Positions 14,977 to 24,115 are shown, counted from the stretch's first letter. The stretch: 64,000 bases of DNA from Oscillospiraceae bacterium (GCA_017436785.1 JAFSCK010000024.1:1-64000), one strand, 5' to 3'. Notes: generated from the letters alone by a model not told the origin. Program-made: numbers and translations.

Positions 14977-15696
14977 ATGAAAAGAGGAAAGTATGAGGCA
15001 CCTCGTGCGCCCAAGCGTCAAAGTTCGAAGAAGGCGCTGGCTATGCTGCTCTCCCTCGTGCTTGTAATTGGTTGCGTTGTTGGCGGCACTGTTGCTTGGC
15101 TGACTGCTCAGGATGACCCTGTGGTAAACAAGTTCTCCCCCAGCACCATTGGTGTTGAGCTGAAAGAGCACACCTATGATGCTGCAACGGATAAACTGAC
15201 CACTGATGTAACCGATGATGGCGTCAGCAACTATAAGATGGTTCCCGGCTGGACGATTCCTAAGGATCCCGAGGCTTGGATCACCGAAAACAGTGAGGAT
15301 GCTTACCTGTTCGTGGAGATTAAGGAGTCTACAGACTTTGATGACTTCATGACCTATGCAATTGCTGATGGTTGGACTCTGCTGACTGGTGTCGAAGGTT
15401 TTGGACAGTTCATGACTGATGGCAAAATCGACACTGCTGCAAATGATACTTATGTTATCTACCGTGAGGTTGCTGCTGGTGCTACCGCTACTGCCATGGA
15501 CCAGGATAACGCATTCCAGATCCTGGCAAATAACCAGGTTACCGTTCTGGGCACAGTCAAGAAGGAAGATATGCCTGTTGCAGGTGCTGAGCCTACCTTG
15601 ACCTTCACAGCCTATGCCCACCAGTTGTACAAAGCAAACGGTCAAAAATTCGATGCATCTGATGCATGGAACAACCTGAAGCCCAATAACAACTAA
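14977..15696 (+). CDS. TasA/camelysin-like fibre protein 2
   Basis: The 239-residue protein carries an unusually long basic leader before the hydrophobic core (MKRGKYEAPRAPKRQSSKKA), then VGGTVAWLTAQDDPVVNKFSPS, the SipW-type cleavage region. The mature part is acidic, with AYLFVEIKES. The long leader and the N.F.PS motif are shared with the copy at 20656, so these two form a subgroup distinct from the other three. AAAGGAGG precedes the ATG. Confidence 0.86.
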   Translation: MKRGKYEAPRAPKRQSSKKALAMLLSLVLVIGCVVGGTVAWLTAQDDPVVNKFSPSTIGVELKEHTYDAATDKLTTDVTDDGVSNYKMVPGWTIPKDPEAWITENSEDAYLFVEIKESTDFDDFMTYAIADGWTLLTGVEGFGQFMTDGKIDTAANDTYVIYREVAAGATATAMDQDNAFQILANNQVTVLGTVKKEDMPVAGAEPTLTFTAYAHQLYKANGQKFDASDAWNNLKPNNN

Positions 15697-15763
15697 TTGT
15701 TACTTAGAAAAGTTTAGTCTTGCATAAAACAAAACGAAATTCAAACCGAAAGGATAAACGACC

Positions 15764-16525
15764 ATGAAGAAGAAAATTCTTGCTATGTGTCTGTGCGTTG
15801 CTATGCTGGCCATCGCTATTGTCGGCGGCACTCTGGCATACTTCACCGACACTGACGAAGCAACCAACACCTTCACCACCGCAAAGGTCAATATCGCACT
15901 GAACGAGCAACAACGCGGTGAGAACGGTCTGGAAGCATATGTTAACGAGGGCAAGGTCCTGTACCCCATCGTAGGCTCTGCCCAGGGCGAAAAGGACGAG
16001 ATGGGTATGCCCACCGCTGCCAACTACATCGACAAGATCATCACCATCAAAAATCTGGAAGACAGCACCGATGCATATGTCCGCTTGTACATCGCTATTC
16101 CTACCGCTCTGGATAATGCTACCAACGCTGGCAAGAACGTCCTGCACTTCAACTTTGGCAATAAGTTTGAGACCGGCGAGTATACCGCTGCTGACCATGC
16201 TAACTGGGGTACCGAGACTCTGCTTGTTACCGATTATACTATCAATGAAGTCGCCTACAATATCTATTACCGTGACTACAACAAGATTATGGTTGCTAAC
16301 AGTGAGACCGGCTCTGCCGCTTATGTCGGCTTCTACCTGGATAAAAACGTTGACTATGACAACGAGAACGGCTACTACACCATCAATGGCGAAAAAATTG
16401 ATTTCGATTTCACCGAGGGTGTAAAGATCCCCGTTTACGCTGTTGGTGTGCAGGCTGCTGGTTTTGATACCGCTGCTGCCGCTGTTGACGCAGCCTTTGG
16501 TCAAAACTTCAACCCCTTTAACTAA
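15764..16525 (+). CDS. TasA/camelysin-like fibre protein 3
   Basis: This is a 253-residue protein with signal peptide and the motif GTLAYFTDTDEATNTFTTA. Its codon use is strongly biased to a few C- and G-ending codons (GCT, GTC, ACC, AAC, CTG), as in the backbone pilin at 30837, which suggests high expression. The mature part has AYVRLYIAIPTA and YVGFYLDKN. It is followed by two stable hairpins that may stop or protect the transcript, so it could be the major fibre subunit. Confidence 0.87.
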   Translation: MKKKILAMCLCVAMLAIAIVGGTLAYFTDTDEATNTFTTAKVNIALNEQQRGENGLEAYVNEGKVLYPIVGSAQGEKDEMGMPTAANYIDKIITIKNLEDSTDAYVRLYIAIPTALDNATNAGKNVLHFNFGNKFETGEYTAADHANWGTETLLVTDYTINEVAYNIYYRDYNKIMVANSETGSAAYVGFYLDKNVDYDNENGYYTINGEKIDFDFTEGVKIPVYAVGVQAAGFDTAAAAVDAAFGQNFNPFN

Positions 16526-16539
16526 GCTACCTCTTTTCG

Positions 16540-16625
16540 GCCTGCCCCCCCTTTTTTGTTCGGTCTTGTGGGGGGGCAGGCTATATGAGAGTACCCGAAG
16601 GTGTCCCATTCGGATATTCTCATAT
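16540..16625 (+). terminator. Two consecutive hairpins after fibre protein 3
   Basis: GCCTGCCCCCCC (16540-16551) pairs with GGGGGGGCAGGC (16570-16581). ATATGAGA (16583-16590) pairs with TCTCATAT (16618-16625), with an inner CCGAA and TTCGG. Neither has a clean T run, so partial termination or RNA stabilisation is more likely than a full stop. Confidence 0.6.
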
Positions 16626-16691
16626 GGCTCAATCCGATTCAAAGGCCATAAACGCAACAATAACACTACTTACCTGTAAAGCATAGCAAAC

Positions 16692-17330
16692 ATGAACACA
16701 TTAATTGACTTAACCGGAAAACGTTTTGGAAAGCTCGTTGTGCGTGAGAAACTTCCTCCTCGGGATGATAAACGTACACGGTGGCTCTGTGATTGTGACT
16801 GCGGCAACAGCTGCGTCGCCTACTCCTACGCGCTTAGGAAGAAAAACCAAGCCAGCTGCGGATGCGGGAAAATCAAAGATATTGCCGGTATGCGGTTCGG
16901 ACATCTTGTCGTTCTGAAGCGATCAAACCAATATATCGACACCGCAGATCGTGGCAAAAAATATCTGTGGGAATGCCGATGTGATTGTGGACAAACCGTG
17001 TATCGGTTATCCGAGAAACTGCGTGACGAAATCAACTGCTCTTGCAAGTCCTGTATGGAGAAATCTGCGGTAAACGCAATGGTTAACAGTGCAGGCTTCG
17101 TCGAGGGCACCCAATTAAGCAAGCTGGCACGAACTTCCCCGAATGCCAACAGCACAAGTGGTGTTCGCGGCGTATTCTTTAACCGGCGCTCTGGCAAATG
17201 GAGAGCCTCGATTAAGTTTCAAGGCAAACACCATTACCTTGGTGAACATGTAAAGATCGAGGAAGCAATTAACGCAAGACAACGTGCAGAAGAGCAATAC
17301 TTTGCTCCCCTGCTTGAAAAGTATGTGTAG
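16692..17330 (+). CDS. AP2-domain protein with two CxCG modules (second of three)
   Basis: The 212-residue paralogue of 11861 has two metal-ribbon-like modules (about residues 8-58, ending SCGCG, and 60-118, ending CSCKSC). An AP2-like domain follows (about 150-205: TSGVRGVFFNRRSGKWRAS and HYLGEHVKIEEAINARQRAE). There is only a weak ribosome site before the ATG, so expression may be low relative to its neighbours. A DNA-binding role is inferred from the AP2 fold. Confidence 0.8.
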   Translation: MNTLIDLTGKRFGKLVVREKLPPRDDKRTRWLCDCDCGNSCVAYSYALRKKNQASCGCGKIKDIAGMRFGHLVVLKRSNQYIDTADRGKKYLWECRCDCGQTVYRLSEKLRDEINCSCKSCMEKSAVNAMVNSAGFVEGTQLSKLARTSPNANSTSGVRGVFFNRRSGKWRASIKFQGKHHYLGEHVKIEEAINARQRAEEQYFAPLLEKYV

Positions 17331-17357
17331 AAAATTATTTTCTTAGAGGTGGATCGT

Positions 17358-17918
17358 ATGAAGAAAAAACTATGTGTGATAGCTCTATTGGTTATCTGCC
17401 TGGCCATAGCTGCCTATGGCACTTCTGCGTATTTTACGCATGAAGAAACCGCAACCAATGTGATCACATCCGGTAGCATTAAAGTGGAGCTGCAAGAATG
17501 GTCTGATACCGGCAACGGACTGGTGCCATTTGAAGATATTGACGGTGTGCTGCCGGGGATGGAGATCTCAAAGATCGTCCAAGTCAAAAATGTCGGAGGA
17601 CAGGCGGCATGGATTCGGGTATCAGCTGATAAGGCCATTCAGCTTGCCGATGGCGTAGAAGGAGAAGTTGATCTTTCCTTAATTTCTTACGACCTAAACA
17701 CCGAGTTTTGGACTGAAAAGGATGGTTTTTACTATTATAACACCATTCTTCAACCAAATGAAGTAACTGAGCCATTGTTTACGAAAGTTATTTTTTCCGC
17801 AACGATGAGCAACATGTATCAAAACAGCAAAGCGGTAATTAGTGTGACGGCACAGGCCACACAAGTGGCCAACAATGGCACCTGCGCGTTGGATGCTGCG
17901 GGCTGGCCCGCTGAATAA
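17358..17918 (+). CDS. TasA/camelysin-like fibre protein 4
   Basis: The 186-residue secreted protein has a signal segment (KKKLCVIALLVICLAIAAYG), the SipW-type motif GTSAYFTHEETATNVITSG and a beta-rich mature part with ITVQVKNVG-like spacing (KIVQVKNVGGQAAWIRVSA). AGAGGTGG precedes the ATG at 17358; a GTG 9 nt upstream lies within that site. It is the smallest of the five and could be a minor or accessory subunit, like TapA. Confidence 0.85.
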   Translation: MKKKLCVIALLVICLAIAAYGTSAYFTHEETATNVITSGSIKVELQEWSDTGNGLVPFEDIDGVLPGMEISKIVQVKNVGGQAAWIRVSADKAIQLADGVEGEVDLSLISYDLNTEFWTEKDGFYYYNTILQPNEVTEPLFTKVIFSATMSNMYQNSKAVISVTAQATQVANNGTCALDAAGWPAE

Positions 17919-17935
17919 GGAAGGAGGAAAGCAAA

Positions 17936-20638
17936 ATGAAAACGATGAAACGAGTTGTCGCGCTATTCCTGTGCATTTTTATGCTCGCTTCCGTCCCAGT
18001 CGTCGCTATTGCTGAGACAGGAGATGGTTCTAATGGGGAAACTGTTGCGTGTAGTTATTGCGGCAGCGAAAACGACCATGTTATAGGATGCTTTGCTACC
18101 TTTACTGAGGTAAACAAAACAGCTACATTTAGTAGTTATCCTGTAACTTTGTACTTTAACCCCGGCACCGACCCTGATAATAGTGCATCTTTTACCGAAG
18201 AAGATTTTGGTGAGAATTTTACCTTCACTGTTCAGTACTCTTTCCCCGGTGAGAATGGCGTTGTGTGGTATATGCTGGATACTGAGAACTGGTCTATTTT
18301 CGAGGGTACAACTGAACCTTATTCATATATCCAGTCCTCCTATGTAAAGTTAAACGAAGAAGCAGACGGTCCAGCAGCTACTGTCGATGGCCACACCATC
18401 CGTGTTTCCGGCAGGCTTCCCGATAATGCAAGTTTGCGGGCAGATACTTTGACGGATGAAATGACCAGCTATATTCATTCTGATCTACTGGGACTGAAAG
18501 CTTTGTCCGACGATGATATGTGTCTTGCATATGATATTTCTCTTCTGGTTGGTGAAAGCAAGGTACAGCCCGACGGAACTGTAACTGTGAAGTTGGATGG
18601 ACTCGATACAGCAAAATATACTGATTTTGCTGTATATCACCTACCGAACACTGACATTGATACCATTCAGCGTGTTATGAATGGTGAACAATTGACACTT
18701 GAAAAGCCCGAGATAATAGTTCCCGCTGTTGGCGACGGCTATATCGAGTTCGAAACCGATGGCTTCTCCACTTATTATATTTTAGGTGGTTCGTTAAGTG
18801 ATAGCAGTGGTAACGATACGTTTTACATTCTACGCGGCACTTCCGTCGAATTGACAAATGTCACATCAGACAGTTTTACAGTTACATATCCTGATGGTGT
18901 AACTGCAGAGAACAGCGGTGTGACATTGACACGTTCTGGTAATACACTTAACGTTACTGCAACAAGTACTGCTCAATATGGCACATATTCTGTGAATATC
19001 AACGATAGACGAACTGCGACGATTATTGTCCTGACCCCGGAAGAAATATTTGCTAAGGTAGATAACAACGATGTGTATTTCACATGCGTTCGTAACTCGA
19101 CAAATGTCCCTTCTGAGCCTATGTCCGGTGGCAATTACAGTTGGACGTATATTACAGACATAAATAACGGACAATATTCCTTTACAAATAGCTGGGGTGG
19201 GGCTTTCCAATCCTCTCCCGATGGATTTTTGAAACTTGATGTTATTGCAAATTCGGGCTCCCTGGAACAGAATCTGCAAGGACAAAATGTTATCGGTGTA
19301 ATCGATGACGGTTGGGGTGCTGATACACTTCCTTGTGTAAATTATACCGATGAGCAATGGCATGAATTATTAAAGCAGTTTGTAAAATTTACAACTGTAC
19401 AAATCAGCAATGGTGCAGGCGGTACCGCAACGTTAACTTCTTCCATGGTTGATGAAAAGCTGGAGAATGGAACATACCGTTATAAGATGTATCCATATGT
19501 AGTCAAGCTCATTCTTGAATCTTCTGAATATCAGAAAGGATGGCACGTTGACTGTGCAATTGTAGATACAAAGACGTATTCCGTTTCTTATGAGTATAAC
19601 CTGCCATCTACTGCGCTGATTCAAGAAAGTTCAGACTTAATAAAGCCTGAAATGGCATTCTATTCTCCCGGCACAGACGATGTTAAAGTCGGTGTAATGA
19701 CTTTGGGCAGAGCTAATGTTACCGGCGACACAAGCGTAACCATTTATGATACAAATACTCAGTCTACCAGTGAGTATAAGTTCCTATGCTGGAATACAGA
19801 ACCTGATGGATCTGGTACAAGCTATAATCCCAATGATACCTTACCGGCTATTACTGAAAATGTAGTGCTGTATGCGATTTGGAACCATACACAAACCTCT
19901 GGCTCGCTCAAACTGCAAAAAACAGAAATATTTGAGGATGTAAACGATGAGCGTAAGGATGATGGGGCAAGTTATACATTTACGGTTACATTTACAAATG
20001 CTGAGGCGGGCAAGAGCTATCCTTACACCATCTATAACTCTGACAATACAGCTAAATCTGCTGATAATTCTCTTGTCAGCGGCGGCACAATTGTATTGAA
20101 GGCCGGCGAATACGCGGTTGTAAACAACGTTCCCGGCGGCGCTGTTACAGTTACAGAAAGCGTAGCTGGGAATTCCGAATTTGAGATTTCCTGGCAGGTA
20201 GCTGGCAGCAGTACCGCAGGCAATACTGTTACCGCAACGATTGCAGCAGGAAAACAAACTGAAATTATTTGTGTCAACACATACAGCCCTCTTGTCGCCG
20301 ATCTAACGATCACAAAAACCGGCTGGAATGCTACCGATGAGAATCAGAGCTTCATTTTCGATGTTGTTGGCCCCGATAACTTCAAAATTACAGTGACCAT
20401 CAATGGTAATGGTAAAGTCACAATTAAGGATTTGCCGATTGCCGAATACACTGTCACGGAACAAACCAAGTGGAGCTGGCGCTATACTCCTGATGCCAAG
20501 ACCAAAACGATTACCCTGGTGGCTAACCGCGAGAATGAAGTTGCCTTCGATAACAACCGCAGTTGGATCTACTGGCTTTCTGGCGACAACTACAATGAAA
20601 ACCAATTCGCAGTAGCACCCAAGGACGAAGAAAATTAA
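17936..20638 (+). CDS. Large secreted surface protein with InlB-type and DUF5979-like repeats
   Basis: The 900-residue protein starts with a signal peptide (about 1-27) and a short Cys motif (CSYCGSENDHVIGC). A long beta-rich region follows. Then comes an InlB B-repeat-like unit (FLCWNTEPDGSGTSYNPNDT to LYAIW, about residues 610-650) and two or three Ig-like units of the DUF5979 type (LKLQKTEIFEDVND, LTITKTGWNATDENQSF) with SpaA-like VTE(Q/S) motifs. It has no LPXTG motif or C-terminal membrane segment, so it may be held by the fibres rather than by the wall. AAGGAGG precedes the ATG. Confidence 0.75.
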   Translation: MKTMKRVVALFLCIFMLASVPVVAIAETGDGSNGETVACSYCGSENDHVIGCFATFTEVNKTATFSSYPVTLYFNPGTDPDNSASFTEEDFGENFTFTVQYSFPGENGVVWYMLDTENWSIFEGTTEPYSYIQSSYVKLNEEADGPAATVDGHTIRVSGRLPDNASLRADTLTDEMTSYIHSDLLGLKALSDDDMCLAYDISLLVGESKVQPDGTVTVKLDGLDTAKYTDFAVYHLPNTDIDTIQRVMNGEQLTLEKPEIIVPAVGDGYIEFETDGFSTYYILGGSLSDSSGNDTFYILRGTSVELTNVTSDSFTVTYPDGVTAENSGVTLTRSGNTLNVTATSTAQYGTYSVNINDRRTATIIVLTPEEIFAKVDNNDVYFTCVRNSTNVPSEPMSGGNYSWTYITDINNGQYSFTNSWGGAFQSSPDGFLKLDVIANSGSLEQNLQGQNVIGVIDDGWGADTLPCVNYTDEQWHELLKQFVKFTTVQISNGAGGTATLTSSMVDEKLENGTYRYKMYPYVVKLILESSEYQKGWHVDCAIVDTKTYSVSYEYNLPSTALIQESSDLIKPEMAFYSPGTDDVKVGVMTLGRANVTGDTSVTIYDTNTQSTSEYKFLCWNTEPDGSGTSYNPNDTLPAITENVVLYAIWNHTQTSGSLKLQKTEIFEDVNDERKDDGASYTFTVTFTNAEAGKSYPYTIYNSDNTAKSADNSLVSGGTIVLKAGEYAVVNNVPGGAVTVTESVAGNSEFEISWQVAGSSTAGNTVTATIAAGKQTEIICVNTYSPLVADLTITKTGWNATDENQSFIFDVVGPDNFKITVTINGNGKVTIKDLPIAEYTVTEQTKWSWRYTPDAKTKTITLVANRENEVAFDNNRSWIYWLSGDNYNENQFAVAPKDEEN

Positions 20639-20655
20639 GAAAGGGGGCAGCGTAA

Positions 20656-21270
20656 ATGTATCAAGGAAAACACGTAAAACGTGCCAAATACACTGAGAGG
20701 TATGCCAATAAAAGCAAAGCGACTGTGCTGCTCTTCTCCCTTGTTCTTCTCATGGTACTTCTTGTAGGAACCACAACGGCATTCTTATTTACATCAGACG
20801 GTCCTATTACCAATATCTTTAAGCCTTCTAAAGTTTCCTGTGAGGTTATTGAAGGTTCTTTTGATCGTCTCACAAAGACCAACGTAACCATTAAAAATAC
20901 CGGCGATACAGAAGCTTATATCCGCGCTGCTATTGTTGTGACTTGGAAAGATGATGTGGATGGCAATGTTTATGGTGCTGTCCCAGTTGCAGGTGAAAAT
21001 GGAGACTACACGATTTCGTTGAATCTGGGAGATTGGATTGAAGGCAGCGACGGATACTACTATTATGTTAAGCCGGTTGCGCCTGGGGCTTCAACCGCAG
21101 CGCTGATTAATACCTGTAAGGTAAATCAGGACAAAGCTCCTGCTGGCTACGGCTTGAATGTGGAAATTTTGGGGTCTGCTATCCAGAGCGTTCCTGTATC
21201 TGTTGTAAACGAAAAGTGGCCTGCTGTTATTGTTAAAGCGCCTCACGGCGATTTGACCAAGGCTGATTAA
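20656..21270 (+). CDS. TasA/camelysin-like fibre protein 5
   Basis: The 204-residue protein has a long basic leader (MYQGKHVKRAKYTERYANKS) before the hydrophobic core and TTTAFLFTSDGPITNIFKPS. The leader and the N.F.PS motif match the copy at 14977. The mature part has NVTIKNTGDTEAYIRAAIVV, typical of the family. AAAGGGGG precedes the ATG. Confidence 0.83.
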   Translation: MYQGKHVKRAKYTERYANKSKATVLLFSLVLLMVLLVGTTTAFLFTSDGPITNIFKPSKVSCEVIEGSFDRLTKTNVTIKNTGDTEAYIRAAIVVTWKDDVDGNVYGAVPVAGENGDYTISLNLGDWIEGSDGYYYYVKPVAPGASTAALINTCKVNQDKAPAGYGLNVEILGSAIQSVPVSVVNEKWPAVIVKAPHGDLTKAD

Positions 21271-21282
21271 GGAGGTGCAGAA

Positions 21283-21942
21283 ATGAAACGAGCATTTAGA
21301 AAATTATCCTCTCTCCTCCTTGCGCTGATGATAATCCTAAGCCTGACCGTAACCGCTTTTGCAGCAGGAACCGTTACATATGACGGTACTGCACGAAAGT
21401 TTATCTTTGAACCCGGCAGCAACCAGTCTCCCACAGATCTGTTTTCCGATTTTAAGAATGTCATGCCCGGAGATAGTCTTACGCAGAAGATTTTGATCCG
21501 CAACGATGCATCCAACAAGGTGAAAATCAAGCTTTACATTCGCTCTCTGGGCGCACAGCAGAATACAGATGACTTCCTGTCTCAGATGAATCTGACAGTA
21601 AAGCAAGACGGCGATTCCATCATGTTCGCCGCACCGGCAAATGAGACTGCACAGCTCACCGACTGGGTTTGCCTGGGCACGATCTACTCCGGAGGTGAGA
21701 TCACTTTGGATGTCACTTTGGGTGTCCCCATCACCATGGGAAATGAGTTCCAGGAAAAGATTGGTTTTGTAGATTGGCAATTCAAAGTAGAAGAGTTGCC
21801 TGTAGAGCCTACTGATCCCACCCCTCCCCAAACCGGAGATAACTTTTCAATATCCCTCTACATAGGATTGATGGCATTTAGCCTTGCCGGACTGATTGTC
21901 CTGTTATGGACTAATAAGAGAAAAGCTCGGGTTTCAGAATAA
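21283..21942 (+). CDS. Sortase-anchored surface protein (PPQTG motif)
   Basis: The 219-residue protein has a signal peptide (residues 1-28, ending TAFAAG), a beta-rich domain with [12 protein letters not shown], a Pro-rich stalk ([15 protein letters not shown]), a membrane segment ([17 protein letters not shown]) and a basic tail. The sorting motif is PPQTG, not LPXTG. Clostridial class B sortases such as that of C. difficile accept (S/N/P)PXTG, so the class B sortase at 23274 is the likely partner. It could be the wall anchor for the fibre, by analogy. Confidence 0.85.
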   Translation: MKRAFRKLSSLLLALMIILSLTVTAFAAGTVTYDGTARKFIFEPGSNQSPTDLFSDFKNVMPGDSLTQKILIRNDASNKVKIKLYIRSLGAQQNTDDFLSQMNLTVKQDGDSIMFAAPANETAQLTDWVCLGTIYSGGEITLDVTLGVPITMGNEFQEKIGFVDWQFKVEELPVEPTDPTPPQTGDNFSISLYIGLMAFSLAGLIVLLWTNKRKARVSE

Positions 21943-21951
21943 CCATTATGA

Positions 21952-21993
21952 GTAGCCCATCCGTGTGCGCAAATTGCGGCATGGGTGGGCTAC
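21952..21993 (+). terminator. Hairpin between the anchor protein and the Cys-rich gene
   Basis: GTAGCCCATCC (21952-21962) pairs with GGGTGGGCTAC (21983-21993) with one wobble. The run after it is not T-rich, so it is at most a weak terminator or a processing site. Confidence 0.45.
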
Positions 21994-22016
21994 GATTACT
22001 TAATAGGAGAAGAGAA

Positions 22017-22319
22017 ATGCACAAAAGAAATATACCTCCGTATCTTGGATGTTGTAATTCCAAATTGAATGAAATGCGAGCAGAACCGCAACCCCCGCAC
22101 ATTATGAAGTATTGTGACGGAGATCGGTCTATAGATCTCTATCTATGCTGTTTTTGCAACAACTTACCAGATCTTTCGTTAAAGACTACATGTAAACATT
22201 TTCATCTGGTAAGCGGCACAGAATGCCCTTATTTTTCCAAGGTATCTGATACAGTTCTGCAAATCAATCAGCTGATAGATGCAAAAGAGGAAAACCAATG
22301 CGACAGTGGCCAGATTTAA
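22017..22319 (+). CDS. Small Cys-rich protein
   Basis: The 100-residue protein has several Cys (YLGCCNSK, YLCCFCNN, TTCKHFH and TECPYF), suggesting metal binding. The ATG at 22017 has AGGAGAAG upstream; a longer frame from 21948 would run through the hairpin and is rejected. It overlaps the start of the next AP2 gene by 22 nt. I recognise no family. Confidence 0.6.
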   Translation: MHKRNIPPYLGCCNSKLNEMRAEPQPPHIMKYCDGDRSIDLYLCCFCNNLPDLSLKTTCKHFHLVSGTECPYFSKVSDTVLQINQLIDAKEENQCDSGQI

Positions 22320-22960
22320 CAGGGCAGCGCTTTGGGATGCTCGTTGTAACAGCTCAAGCTGAGTCCACTGCAACCGGGCAGCGCAGATGGGTATGCCGGT
22401 GCGATTGTGGAAACGAACGCATCGTTATGGGTTCTAACCTTAAGCGTGGAACGACCGTGAGTTGCGGATGTAAACGGTACAAGAATCTCGAAGGACAAAA
22501 AATCGGGAAGCTAACTGTCATTGGCCGTTCTGATAAGTACGGTTCCAGAGGCAAGCGAAAGACACAGCTCTGGGAATGCAAATGCGAGTGCGGTGCCATT
22601 ACATACAAAGCAACAGATACTCTTACCAATCCGGATATCAGCATGTGTCAGGACTGCGCTAACAAGTATGCCGCGTCAAAGGCCCGTGCCAATGCAGGTT
22701 TTAAGGATGGAACGCAATTAACAAAGATTGTGGATATGACACCAACGGCTGCTAACACCAGCGGTGTTCGAGGTGTTTACTATGAGAAAAAAATCAATAA
22801 GTGGCGTGCAAGACTACGGTTCAAGGGCAAAACTATGAGTTTCGGAACGTTTACCCGCTTTGAGGATGCTGTGTTTGCACGCAAAGAAGCCGAGAAGATC
22901 TATTTTGGCGAATTCCTTGAGGCGAACGGTTTAGAACTAAAAGAATATAACGAGGAGTGA
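22298..22960 (+). CDS. AP2-domain protein with two CxCG modules (third of three)
   Basis: The 220-residue paralogue of 11861 and 16692 starts MRQWPDLTGQRFG and has two modules (WVCRCDCG, SCGC; then WECKCECG, CQDC). An AP2-like domain follows (about 150-205: TSGVRGVYYEKKINKWRA and FGTFTRFEDAVFARKEAE). AGAGGAAAAC precedes the ATG, which lies inside the previous gene. The three copies differ enough to be old duplicates, not recent ones. Confidence 0.8.
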   Translation: MRQWPDLTGQRFGMLVVTAQAESTATGQRRWVCRCDCGNERIVMGSNLKRGTTVSCGCKRYKNLEGQKIGKLTVIGRSDKYGSRGKRKTQLWECKCECGAITYKATDTLTNPDISMCQDCANKYAASKARANAGFKDGTQLTKIVDMTPTAANTSGVRGVYYEKKINKWRARLRFKGKTMSFGTFTRFEDAVFARKEAEKIYFGEFLEANGLELKEYNEE

Positions 22961-22965
22961 TATAT

Positions 22966-23214
22966 ATGGAAAAGGAATTACTACTTGTGTTGTCAGAAAA
23001 AGCTGGCTGTATGTACCTGTCTGATCTCAAATATGTAGCAGATAAAAGCCGAATCAAGTCCGAGCTAGAGCAACTACCACCGCAGGATTTCCCGCTTGAA
23101 CAATGGAACGATGCGGTGAAATATCTTACCGGACAAGGCAAAACCTTTGATTCCGCTATCGATGCTAAGGAATTCTTGATCAAAGCCGAATTTATCAAAC
23201 TGCAACGCACCTAA
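22966..23214 (+). CDS. Small hypothetical protein
   Basis: The 82-residue acidic, soluble, largely helical protein (MEKELLLVLSEKAGCMYLSD) has no recognised motif. GAGGAG lies upstream of the ATG at 22966. It sits between the AP2 gene, which ends 5 nt before, and the class B sortase. Confidence 0.55.
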   Translation: MEKELLLVLSEKAGCMYLSDLKYVADKSRIKSELEQLPPQDFPLEQWNDAVKYLTGQGKTFDSAIDAKEFLIKAEFIKLQRT

Positions 23215-23273
23215 GAAATAAACACTAAAAAATCATAACCATAAACCGCGTAAGCCAGGAGCATAAAACAACT

Positions 23274-24062
23274 ATGCGTAGAATTATATTTGTATCCTTA
23301 TTTACTTTCTTCATATTGATTGCCATCTTCAGCGGAATGATGATATACCGTCATTTTCAAGAAGCAACTGAACAGGCAAATTTCTATGAAAATCTGGCCC
23401 AAGTCGTAAAAAATGCAGAAGCAAATACCGACACAGACACAGCCCCTCCCTCTGCCCCATCAGAAGAACCTGAATTGGTTATGCTTCCTGAATATGCAGA
23501 ACTCTATGCCCAAAACAGCGACTTAGTTGGTTGGATCTGCATTGAGGATACGAAAATTAATTACCCTGTAATGCAATCCCTTTCCGATCCTAATTATTAC
23601 CTGAAGCACGGCTTTGATAAAAGCTATACCAATTATGGTTGCCCCTATGTAGCAGAGATCTGCGATGTTAAAGAGCCATCAGATAATCTGCTGATCTACG
23701 GCCATCATATGAAAGACGGCTCAATGTTTGCTGAACTGGAGAAGTTCAAGAAAAAGGACTTTTGGGAAAGTCACAGGACCTTTAGTTTTAACACACTTTA
23801 CGAAAAGCAAACCTATGAAGTGATAGCTGTTTTCAAAACCGTAGTTTACTCGAATTCCACGGGTGCGTTTAAGTACTATCTTTTCTCTGGTGCAGAAACA
23901 CCGGAACAGTTTGACGAGTATATTGCAAAGTGCAAGGAAAAAGCGCTCTATGATACCGGCGTATCTGCTGAATATGGAGACAAGCTCATTACACTTTCAA
24001 CTTGCGAATATTCTAACACCAATGGACGACTTGTTTTAGTTGCCAAAAAAGTAGTTGATTAA
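23274..24062 (+). CDS. srtB: Class B sortase
   Basis: The 262-residue membrane-bound transpeptidase has an N-terminal membrane segment (residues 1-25), a Thr/Pro-rich linker, then the sortase beta barrel. Catalytic His lies in LIYGHHMKDGSMF, Cys in TLSTCEY and Arg in NGRLVLVAKK. The inserted helix before the Cys strand (PEQFDEYIAKC) is typical of class B. It probably joins the PPQTG protein at 21283 to the cell wall. It is the last gene of the fibre operon and is followed by a terminator. Confidence 0.92.
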   Translation: MRRIIFVSLFTFFILIAIFSGMMIYRHFQEATEQANFYENLAQVVKNAEANTDTDTAPPSAPSEEPELVMLPEYAELYAQNSDLVGWICIEDTKINYPVMQSLSDPNYYLKHGFDKSYTNYGCPYVAEICDVKEPSDNLLIYGHHMKDGSMFAELEKFKKKDFWESHRTFSFNTLYEKQTYEVIAVFKTVVYSNSTGAFKYYLFSGAETPEQFDEYIAKCKEKALYDTGVSAEYGDKLITLSTCEYSNTNGRLVLVAKKVVD

Positions 24063-24115
24063 ATGCAGCTAAGGCACCCAATACTGTCTTTGTATTTTCT
24101 TATATAAGCGTGACC

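Noticed and set aside
13614..16666. Long minus-strand frames opposite sipW and the fibre genes
   Set aside because: They run through the ribosome sites and hairpins of the plus-strand operon and have no family features.
21948..22016. Longer start for the small Cys-rich gene
   Set aside because: It would include the hairpin at 21952-21993, and it lacks a site; ATG 22017 has AGGAGAAG.
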